Shown here piece by piece: positions 49,496-59,580 of a stretch of 64,000 nucleotides of DNA. Positions within the stretch are counted from its first letter, which is position 1; each line of letters starts with the position of its first letter. Origin of the DNA: Branchiostoma floridae (taxonomy: Eukaryota; Chordata; Leptocardii; Amphioxiformes; Branchiostomatidae); assembly GCF_000003815.2 (NCBI RefSeq), contig NC_049980.1:21043419-21107418 (forward strand), in the 5' to 3' direction. The notes under the pieces are model-generated. The model was not told the origin of the DNA. It was given only the letters and a program-made list of their open reading frames with translations, and did no database searches. The position numbers were made by a program, and so were the translations under genes.

Positions 49496-52400
49496 ATGAT
49501 GGCGGCCGCTGTGTTCGATTTTTCCGCAACGAGGAAAGCCTTTGAGGTGATATTTTGACTATAACAGGGCTAAATAGAATGATGCAAATGTGTTAGAAAT
49601 ACTTCATGTGTTAAAGAGTTGGTAATAACCTCTTTAATTGCTCTCTAAGCTCGACAACGTTCTTGGTGTGAGGGGATAAGGCTAAGTGTGGAGGGAGGGG
49701 GGCGAGAAATCAACAGAGAATCATAATTTAGGACGGTTCTCAGTCAGAGGGGGAGCATAGCCTTCTTGCCGCCAGTGCCAGGATAGTTCGCTGTCAGTGC
49801 CTGCACAGTTTACCGCCACTTATATATGCAAGTTATATAATTTTGCACAAATGCATAATTTGCTCCGCAAAAACAGTGGGGTCCAGATTGCAGATTCATC
49901 TGAAAAAAAAAAAAAAATTATTGCTCCTAAAAAGTTAAATTACTTCAACGAAGTAATTCTTTAAAATCTTACCTCTTTGTCTAAAACTGTCTAGCCACGT
50001 AACACAAAGTGCTAAAACAAAGGTGGGCAAAAGTATCATTTGGTGTTAAGTCAAGATTAATAAATAAATTTTAAAAATTTACAACTGCGAGGAGGCAATA
50101 CTGCCAGTAGGTCATCGGCAATGCTTAGATCATACCTCCAAATATTAAAGACCTGTTGTACAGGGTGGTGATGATGGTAAAACTCTATCCCATGACAGCA
50201 AGTCATCCAGACAGTGTCTGTGTGTCATTCATGCAGTGACAGTGAAATGTCCAGGAACTGATGGCAAATTAACAGCAAACTGGCTTAGCAGCGAAACGTC
50301 CAGACACCTGAAAACATACTTGTGTAGTATTTGGCTGTTCAAAGCTCCACATACCTGTCTCTCTCCTGCAATTTACAATCTACTTGGTTCTTTCATGCCA
50401 TTGCTTTAGTGTGAATAAGGTAGTGCACAGATAGCTGGGGCAACGTTCCAAGGCAAAACGCAGTGTTGTTTTTTTTGCGACGTTGGGGAAACACCCGTTG
50501 GCGATAGTGTTTGTTTGCATATCAGCCTCATGAAGATACCTTTTTCCTCCAGTTTTCTGCACGACCCTGGCTTCCCTGGAGTCTTGCCTACTGTGGCAGG
50601 CCGTTCGCGATCTCCGATCACCCCAAAGTAGCCCAAAACACGACCTTTGTCAATGGAGCGCTATGCCTAAGTCGATGTTCGGGACAGCCTTTGGCAATGC
50701 TCCGTAGCGCCTCCGACCATAGTTTTTCCTTGTGGCGTTGCCCCAGCTAGTGCATAGAGAACAGGGCTCGAAATACACTTTTCAGTCAACTTGCACCAGT
50801 GCAAGTTAAGCCAAAGGAAACTTGCACCAAAAGAAACTTACTTGCACAACCCAAAATAGTGAACTGTTAACCCTTTATTCTTCTTCTGAAAATTTGCAAA
50901 TATATGGGGATACATGAAGACCACATGTTTGGATATTTGTTTTCCAAAGCGTATTTTATTTTGGATTTCAAATTGTACAACAAATGTGAATTTAGGCTTA
51001 ATTTAAGACAATTCAATGTCTACAACTTGATAAGATCAATAGATTTCTTCTGGACTCTTCGAGTGACTTCCATCACTATTCTTAACCATCGCTAGAACAA
51101 CTCAATACAAACACATATAACTGGAAAATCCAGTTGATCATATCAAAGTCACTAAATTGTATGCAAAATGTATTTACTCACATACAAATCAAGGTAAGAC
51201 AACACCATAGGAATTATTAGCATTATAGAGATGGAATTGTCTTCAAATTTTGTTTACCTGGATGTCTAACCAAGTTTAGAAATAACAAATTTAGGCTATT
51301 TTTTTATTCAGTGTTGTTTTCTTTTACCTTTCAATGGCAGACAATATTCTTGGTGTGTGTAAGCTTTTTCTAAAGTCAGGTATTAGTGGATAAAAGTAAC
51401 TTGCACTGGTGCAAGTTTGGTCCAAACTTACTTGCACCACACCAATTTTACATGCACAAACTTGCATATGCATGTGGTATTTCGAGCCCTGGAGAATGTT
51501 GCCCAGATAATTGTAACAAAAGTTTTGCCTCTATATTAGCAGATGAAAGTTTGGAAGACAATGATTTATTGTGTAATCTGTAAAATGTGACAATTTATTT
51601 TGCTCTGCTGTTAGGCTGAGATCCATGAGGCAGAGAAAGTAAGCAGCATGACATTGCTGCAAGAAAGGTTCATGAAATTGTCTGGCAGGTAAGGTCAATC
51701 TATTGTGAAGTAAGAAAGTGTTCTCTACAGTCTACAGTAAGTCTCCCAAAATTACATAATGTTGGGCAAGCTGTTATGATTTTGACCTTATGAAACAACT
51801 TATTTTGATTTACAGTTTGATCAGGCTACATTACACACATAGACTGGAGGTATCAAATTCCTCGGTCTCCTTGCATTTCAATCAAATATCTTTGGGAATA
51901 AAAAAACAATCATGAAAATTCAAAGATCTGTATCAAACTTTCAAAGAAGGAGAACTGATTATCATAGATATGTGTAGCTACTTAGTAGACAAATAAAACA
52001 CGTGGTATATGGTATGACATGTGGTTTTTTATATGTTGGGATATGACACATGGAGTTCAATGATTGTTATTGTAATTATGTGATGTTCCGTATGCTATAC
52101 TATGCTGTAAATATATTTGTGTATTGTTGCTCCTTAAAGAGTAGCTTTCACATTTTACATGTGACAGTTTAAGGAGTTTAACTTAATTAACCAATAAACC
52201 AATAATATGATTTCTAAAGCCGTTTTGTTGTGATCATTTTTTTCAGTGAGACAGAGAAGAAGAGCACCCTGGACCAGGCCTTTAGGGATGTTCTAAAGGA
52301 CCACATTGTAAGTATCCTTATTAGTTAATATCTGCATTAAATGCAGTGCACTTGAATATTATCGTAACTGTAACAAAACGTAGGGTCCAATAACACCTTT

Positions 52401-55400
52401 TATTGTTACCTATACTGCTTAACAGTATTGAATTTGCCACACTCTACAGTATTGAAAAAGTCTCAATTCAGTTCCTTTTGTTTTCAGGTTAAAGAAAGCG
52501 GTTGTGATGTTTACTTATCAGTCATCAGCCTTGCTGTTGACTGTGCCAAAGAGGGTATGAAATACTTTTATTTCAGTAATTTATATTACAGATGTTAATT
52601 AATAGGTTAGTATTTTAATCTTACACATAGTCCATGGATCAGACGAGGTACCAGTATTGTGTTTCTAGAATATTTGGTTTGAATATGACACATTGAAATA
52701 TGTAATTGGAATAGAATAAAGTAGTACACATGGTAGCATAACAGAGATGATCTGTACGTGTATAGTACATGTAGTTGCTAGTTACATGTCATCAACAGTG
52801 CATAAACTGAATTCTCTTGTTAGGTCTATGTCTTGGAATGATACCATTCCTTATGCTGGATGATGTCTTCTCCTCTGTGACTCTTGATGTGTGTGAGCGG
52901 GTCTTCAAGTTTGTGGAGGACGGAGTGCCAACATGGAAAAAGGTGATTTAGAATTGTCAAACACTAATCACGGAAACTATACATGGTCAGTGGGTCTAGA
53001 AATATAAATAAGTTTTGATGAAGGTGAAGAGTGATTGTAAATCTGATACCAGTTGATTGAGTGTATGTTGTGAATTGACAATCAGGGAATCAGCAACATC
53101 TGCTAATTGAACATTGAACTGGCATGTCACATGTACAATGATCTAACATTTTGTAATGTTTGCTATGTGCTGAGACTCACAGACACACACACACTCACTA
53201 TCTGGTTTATCGTGAGGCCATTGTGATAAAACAAGCAGCTGTCAAAGGTTCCATAACTTGGTTCCATAACATTGTATATAACAATCAGGAATATTGCTTG
53301 TGTCCTTTTCTCTGGTAATCTTTTCTTCCTTTTTTTTCCCTCAGGAACCTTATTACACAGGTGGAAAGAACTATTTGCTGAGGATGTGTAATGGTAAGTC
53401 TTTTTGTTCATGCTGTAGATTCTGTATGTCTGAAACCCTAATAGTCTGTACACCCTTAATTGATTGGTAGATAATGTATGATTTGTATGTGGATAACAAA
53501 TTGTTGTTTTGCCCTCAGACCTGCTGCGCCGCCTGTCCAGGTCACAGAACACAGTGTTCTGTGGGCGCATCCAACTCTTCCTGGCACGACTCTTTCCACT
53601 GGAAGAAAAATCAGGTTTGAGTTTACTGTTGCAATCTGAGAGGATATTTATAATCTATGATATAGTGTAGTATATGTAGGATACTGTCAGCATTCCGTTC
53701 ATTCATTAACACTGTATCTTTTTTTTTTTTACAGTAAAGTCTCCTAGACTGACTGACAGTACAATATTTGATTAAAGATCTCTATCTATGGGGTGGGGTA
53801 GGGGGATTTGAGCATGGGACATTGAAAGGTTTGTGTTTAGAATTCTAATGTTAACTTTCCAGGCCTAAACCTGCAAAGCCACTTTAACCTGGAGAATGTG
53901 ACTTCATATAACCTGAAGGGAGATGACAGCACCATGAGGTCGGAGGACAGGGACCGGGATGAGAGTATGGAGATGGAGGAGGGAGAGATGTCTGATTCCC
54001 ACAGCAGGTTAGACACTGCAGATTCTCCAGGCTAATAACAGACATTTCTGTGGTATTGTGTGGCAGCATGTGGCCTTGTGGTTACAGTGATTGACAAAGA
54101 ATCTGGAGGTCCTGGATTCAAATCCCAGCAAGTCCTTATGTTTTGCTTTTTGGAAAGTAAAAAAAAATGAGTAACCTGCTTTTGATAGCGTTGTCCTTGC
54201 AAAACTTCAGATCCCATATATTAGGAGAACCACACATGGCACATGTTGGAGAACCCACCAGCTATGTACATAAGTAAGGGTCCATTCACGTCTTTTACTG
54301 TTACTGTTATTGTACTGTTACTATAAAAGTTGATCAAGCTGATAAACAGCCTTATAGAAACATTTGTGTTCCTTGCTTACTTGCTTTATTTAGACTTTTT
54401 TTACCATTGTATTGATTTACATATCATTTCCCCCATACATAGCTTTACACCAATTGACTACAACCTGTACAGAAAGTTCTGGTCCATCCAAGACTTCTTC
54501 CGTAACCCTAACCAGTGTTACAAGAAGGACTTATGGAAGAGCTTTGCCAGCGTGAGTTGATAGTTACCAAGCACTAGATACTTGTCATACTTTCCTTATC
54601 AGAATATGTGTAAAAATGTATCTCACAAAGTATATTGTACATTCTCCCAATAAGATTATTAATGGCTTATAATACTGATTAAGCAACAGTTTTGCTTGCA
54701 CGAGAATACCTTAGGAGGGTAAATTATCAGCTGAAAACAGAGCAGCCAGAAATGGCAGGCATTGCCCTTTTATAAAAACTGCTTTGCAAGCTTTCCAGTA
54801 CCATAGACAAAAGATATATTTCAATGTTGTATTATTTGTTGTTTTGTCTTTAAGAACTCTGATGAAGTCCTGAAGTGTTTCGAGAGTCACAAGCTGGACG
54901 ACATTCAGGCTTCCAAGAAGAAAAAGGAAATGCTTGCAGGGGGTGGTGGCAATGTGTACTTTGCTAAGTACCTCACCAGTGAAAAGGTAAGAATATACAA
55001 GAACATGAAGAGACGACATTAGACACTTACTTGTAAATGATAGCTGATGAAGACACAAAGGCTGTTGGTATTGTTATAATAAGTCTATTACTGTGTCAGT
55101 TTGTCTGTTCACATCATCTAATACAACATCTAATGTGTAACAGATATGTAAGGAATGCTATACATCATTATGCAGATAATGCAGCTGGCATCATCATTGT
55201 TGGAAGTATAAATTGTGACTCCTTTCTGTTTCAGCTTCTAGATCTTCAGCTTGCTGACAGTAACTTTAGGAGATATGTGCTGGTACAGTTTCTCATCCTG
55301 TTCCAGTACCTCAATGCAGAGGTCAAGTTCAAAGCGTAAGTGTAAACTACTTGTTAAGGAAAAATATAAATAATATTTAGCTTTTACTCCTTTTTTAATA

Positions 55401-58400
55401 TTGTGATTGAGACATTCCTGATTAGAGTGTTGTTGACTGCTATGATTTGAAGGTTTAAGTTTTCGGGTAGTAGCTATGCATCACGTAAAATAGGATTCTA
55501 AGAATACCAGATTTGTGGGTGACATAAAACTTTGAAGTCTGGCTTGAGTATNNNNNNNNNNNNNNNNNNNNNNNNNNNNNNNNNNNNNNNNNNNNNNNNN
55601 NNNNNNNNNNNNNNNNNNNNNNNNNNNNNNNNNNNNNNNNNNNNNNNNNNNTTCTCTCCTCTTCGTAATTTGCGAAGAGGAGAGAAGAGCACTCGGGAGC
55701 TATAATTACGGCTGGATACCAGGCTATTTTGTACCATGTATTGATGTTGAACCTTTCTTTGTTATAGAGTTGTCAACAATCCAAACTTTGGTTTTAGAGG
55801 TAAGTTTTTGCAGCTTGAATTTGAATTGTTATGTTTTATGTAGTACTGTACTTTCTCATCCAACACACAAAGCTATGTAGTGCCCATCACTTTTGAACCC
55901 TTATAAAGTAGAGCCTAATGAGGAATAGACTTGAAAAGCTTTGGCCAGGTAACTTTGAATATGGAGCTACATATATCTGGCATCGGCATTAGAAAAACAC
56001 TTTCAATGATGTAACACTGTTCATTAAGATTCTGAAACTTAAGTGAAAGACACAAGTAATTTGGAATTAACATTCAACCTTCAATTGTGACATAAGCACT
56101 GGTCTTAGTGTAACAAACATGGTTATTTGACAATTGTTATTCTGCCATGTTTACAGCATTAGATATCATAAGAATAATAAATAATCCTGGCCCACCATTA
56201 GTTTAAATACATGTATCAAACACAACTTTGATGTGCTGATAGAATTGCTGTTCCCTGCTTCTCAGCACTAAAACTGCTGGCATGTCGCAGTCCTCACTTC
56301 TTCCAACCCACCAACAACCAGTTCAAGACTCTACCATCATACCTGGAGAACATCCTCAGCAAACTGGCGAAGGAACTACCAGTAAGGCACTGAGATCTTA
56401 CATTGCAATTTTTCAAAAGGGGGTAGTGGAATACAGGCCAATGTTTAGGACTCTGGATATGTTTCAACATAATACTTTGGCTGACAAGTATAAGAATTAT
56501 GTAATCTACTTACTAGGCTCACATGGCTGTCAGTGATTATGCACCTTTAGATGTTAGCTACTTCTCATTGGAAATTTGTGATTTATATTACCATAGGAAG
56601 CCAATGCACATAATGAAGTGCTGACTTACAATTGTCGATATGTTTGCTTTTACCAGTCTCCATCAGAAGAGCTTAAGACAGACACAGACATGGCTGAGAA
56701 TGAGGAGTTGTTGGATGAGAAGAAGCCAGACAGTAAGTACCACTAGACAGCTCTTTACTCCCTCTACATATTGCTGCATCATTACTTATATGGCATGGTG
56801 TGTTATCACTGTAATAGCTATGAAACGTAGTACAGCCTTACTACATACAATCTATGCTAAAACACTTCATAATCACAAAGGTCAAGCATCCAGTATTTGA
56901 TATTTGCATTTATTGTTTGCAATAAGTTACTTTCTGGGTAAATGTCATATAGAATATCTCTTTGCATAGGGTACTAAAGATAGAAACTTTTTCTTTCAGG
57001 TCCTCAAGGCGCCCCACCTTTAACACAAGAGCACATTGATGTTTTAGCAGAAAAGCTAGGAGCTGACTGGAAAAAGTTGGCACCACACTTAGACTTCAAG
57101 GTGTGTATGATTGCTCACAACTTGTGCATGATGAGTGCAATGGAAACGGTACATGCACGAATATTTAGTTTAGGATACCCTTGGGAGTCTCAGGGTCCTG
57201 CCATTTGTATGACAGTAATCTATCACATGTATAACCTTTATTAACTAATGTGTATCATATGTTTGTTAAGTCTGCTTTCACAAATACCTTCTTGTAATTT
57301 GACATATGTAATGTTGATGATTTGTCAGGGAGCTGAGATCACTGCAATAGAAGGAGACAGTAACGAGATGAACACCCAGGCCACACAGCTGCTGGTGACA
57401 TGGCAGGACAGGGAGGGGCCGCGGGCGACTGTTGACATCATCATGACAGCTCTGGAGGATGCTGGGATGCAGGAGATATCTGATGTTGTGTTTGGGGAGG
57501 GGGAAGAGGCTTCATAATGCCTTTAGGCTTAATATTTTTGCAACTTTGTCAGATTGGAGACTTCTCTTTGTTTTGGTAATGAAAATCTTACGGCCCTATT
57601 TCTGTTGTACAAATCTTGGTGTCACCTTCTGGCAAACTTTATGTTTTAAGGAAATTCATAGCTGCAGCATTAAATTTATAGCTGTGGCACCTGATTCCTG
57701 TATTTATATGTGTAGTTTTATACTATCATATATGATAGTCTGTAATACAGCTTAACTTAAGTTTGTAACAATAGCTTCAAATGTTCTAACATGAAAGTGA
57801 CAAAGGATGACAGATCCAGCTATGTTACCCATCAGGCTGTGTTATTGTTATAGTACATATGATACAACTACAAGGTGTGCTGTTGACTCATNNNNNNNNN
57901 NNNNNNNNNNNNNNNNNNNNNNNNNNNNNNNNNNNNNNNNNNNNNNNNNNNNNNNNNNNNNNNNNNNNNNNNNNNNNNNNNNNNNNNNNNNCCTTTCTGA
58001 AATATCTATATTTGTAGAAGTCCTCTACAATGTAGTACAGTACATTGTGGGTCCCTTGTCATTTTTTTAGAATGCAGAGGCACTATTGCTTGAGATGGTA
58101 TTATGACATGATATTATGGTAATATCATGTTGAACAGTTGCTACGAGAGACCCCGCCTGATGGAGACCATTTTGCTAAGATGGTGCAGCACACCCTGGAG
58201 CGGGAGGAGAACTGGATCACCTGGAAGAACAAAGGATGCCCTACTTACGACAGGGAGAGGTTAGTGACAGTAGCAGAACATTGCCAAGTCACAGGAACAC
58301 CATTCTTTATGGTTACCTTGATTGCATTACCAGACTTGCACCTATATAGGCAATAGACTTGGTTTTGATGTATGTGCCTGTGTACTGTTTACCATTAACA

Positions 58401-59219
58401 AAGTAAGAATGAAGAAGATAAAGAACTTGATGGTATTAGTAACTTTTTTATGATAATTGCATCAATACTGTGTATATTTCATACTGTTCGGAAAGCATGT
58501 AAAGTTGCGCTTTTAAATAGCCAAGCATTGTCAATGTTATATTTATTGATATCTTATATGAGAAATGCCTTAATTGTTGCAGGCCAAAGACAGAGACCCC
58601 GCTAAAGAAGTCCCGTAAGAGAGCGATGGGTGAGGACATTAAGGAAGCTGAGGACAGTAAGAGGGTGAACATGGGCAGTGCTGAGTTAACCAGGCTGTGG
58701 AACCTGTGTCCTGATAACATGGAGGCATGCAGTAGTCCGGAAAGGTACATGCAACTAAAGGCAATGAATGCGAGCAAATGCTGAATATTTTCCTCCCTGT
58801 CTTTTCTAAAGATGACTTCTGTGCAAAATAGGCTGTACCAAAGTAAATCATGTAAAGGAAGATGGCTGTTTTTATATATTTAGAATGATAGTCGAGCTCC
58901 TATTAAAGCCAACTAACATAGAAGTTGGTATGAGGATAACTTGCGGATATAGACTTAAGCAGGCTGAAACCTTTGTTTTGAGTTATTTTGCTGTAGGCTT
59001 TTAGAATTATTTTAAGTGTTTTTTTTTTGCTATGTTACCAGAGAATTGCTTGTTTTATCTGTATACTGTTGCATTTTAAAAATGGATAATCAAAATGAGT
59101 TAATCCCATATTTCTACCATTGAATGCTGCTACAGAGAGTTCCTCCCTAGCCTGGAGGAGTTTTTTGAGGAAGCCATTGAGCAGTCTGATCCTGAGGCTA
59201 TGGTGGAGGATGAGTACAA
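49496..59219 (+). CDS. THOC1: THO complex subunit 1 (THOC1/HPR1), exons out of order in this assembly
   Basis: Exons in protein order: 49496-49546, 51615-51688, 52247-52307, 52488-52554, 52824-52942, 53345-53393, 53519-53614, 53863-54007, 54443-54551, 54855-54986, 55235-55335, [missing, about 70 nt], 58138-58259, 58583-58744, 59136-59219, 55768-55799, 56266-56381, 56657-56732, 57000-57100 and 57329-57517 (TAA). Every other junction is GT-AG and phase-compatible. The protein would be about 650 residues (human 657). Hallmarks: [60 protein letters not shown], a basic KKSRKR nuclear-localisation-like run and a C-terminal death domain. THOC1 is the nuclear scaffold subunit of THO, coupling transcription elongation to mRNP assembly and export. 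The start (tandem ATGs at 49496 and 49499) is less conserved than the rest. Confidence 0.96.
50422..50757. mobile_element. MITE with AGCTGGGGCAACG ends, THOC1 intron 1
   Basis: AGCTGGGGCAACG at 50433-50445 is inverted at 50735-50747, with weaker pairing extending inwards. The flanking 9-mers AGTGCACAG (50422-50430) and AGTGCATAG (50749-50757) agree at 8 of 9, a likely target duplication. There is no coding capacity. It abuts the next element. Confidence 0.65.
50757..51496. mobile_element. hAT-like MITE with CAGGGCTCGAAATAC ends, THOC1 intron 1
   Basis: CAGGGCTCGAAATAC at 50762-50776 is exactly inverted at 51477-51491 (element 730 bp). The direct flanking repeat is only GAGAA (50757-50761 and 51492-51496), 5 bp rather than the 8 bp of classical hAT. 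Subterminal regions are full of CTTGCACC / GGTGCAAG motifs in both orientations. No transposase frame. Confidence 0.8.
54058..54180 (+). mobile_element. tRNA-derived SINE fragment, THOC1 intron 8
   Basis: TGGCCTTGTGG (from about 54071) fits a tRNA A-box, and CTGGATTCAAATCCCAG (from about 54111) forms a T-arm with a standard TTCAAAT loop and one mispaired position. An A-rich stretch follows about 30 bp later. The acceptor stem does not pair, so this is a SINE or tRNA pseudogene, not a functional tRNA. Confidence 0.6.
55552..55651. other. Assembly gap (100 N)
   Basis: Exactly 100 N, a placeholder of unknown true length. The sequence to its right starts inside a palindromic element. Confidence 0.99.
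55652..55735. mobile_element. Right half of a palindromic MITE, plus target duplication
   Basis: The contig starts with a perfect hairpin (55652-55686, TTCTCTCCTCTTCG and its inverse around a short loop). Then comes an arm ending CTGGATACCAGGCTA at 55726, and TTTTGTACC (55727-55735). The arm is the inverse of the sequence at 59453-59480; see that entry. Confidence 0.85.
55652..57891 (+). other. THOC1: Misplaced contig carrying the C-terminal THOC1 exons
   Basis: Bounded by two 100-N gaps. It encodes [30 protein letters not shown], the acidic linker and the death domain, ending at TAA 57515-57517 with an ATTAAA near 57669. By protein order it belongs after 59480, not before 57992. Confidence 0.93.
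57892..57991. other. Assembly gap (100 N)
   Basis: Exactly 100 N. Exon order says the two flanks are not true neighbours. Confidence 0.99.
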
Positions 59220-59480
59220 GTTAGTTTTCATTTCAATGTTATCTTTGCTTTTTTGGTGTTTATTTAATTGTAATCTACAAAACATTCAATTTTCAATATG
59301 GCAAATAGCTAAATTTTGTGTATTGTAATTAGCTGGAGACTATTTAACATGTACATGTGTAATACACATGCTTTAAGTTTGTGTTTTACCTTTAAAAAGG
59401 TATTGGGAATTCAAATGTCATTTTAGCAAAGCATGCACACGCGTTTTGTACCTAGCCTGGTATCCAGCCGTAATTATAGC
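57992..59480 (+). other. THOC1: Misplaced contig carrying the middle THOC1 exons
   Basis: Encodes [20 protein letters not shown], the basic NLS-like block, [16 protein letters not shown] and [20 protein letters not shown]. In THOC1 proteins these precede the segment encoded at 55768. Its last exon ends in phase 2 (AA at 59219), exactly what the exon at 55768 needs. True position: between 55551 and 55652. Confidence 0.93.
59444..59480. mobile_element. Left half of the palindromic MITE with its target duplication
   Basis: TTTTGTACC (59444-59452) followed by TAGCCTGGTATCCAGC and the rest of a 28-nt arm, cut by the gap at 59481. The arm is the exact inverse of the right arm ending at 55726, and the 9-mer is identical to 55727-55735. 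Confidence 0.85.
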
Positions 59481-59580
59481 NNNNNNNNNNNNNNNNNNNN
59501 NNNNNNNNNNNNNNNNNNNNNNNNNNNNNNNNNNNNNNNNNNNNNNNNNNNNNNNNNNNNNNNNNNNNNNNNNNNNNNNN
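59481..59580. other. Assembly gap (100 N)
   Basis: Exactly 100 N, starting within the arm of the palindromic element. Confidence 0.99.

Noticed and set aside
54058-54180. Functional tRNA gene
   Set aside because: A- and B-box-like segments are present, but the acceptor stem does not pair and the T-arm has a mismatch; better explained as a SINE.
55768-59219. Possible real rearrangement of THOC1 (tandem partial duplication, trans-splicing or back-splicing)
   Set aside because: No exon is present twice, all boundaries fall at 100-N gaps, and the split transposon with its identical 9-mers shows the pieces were simply ordered wrongly.
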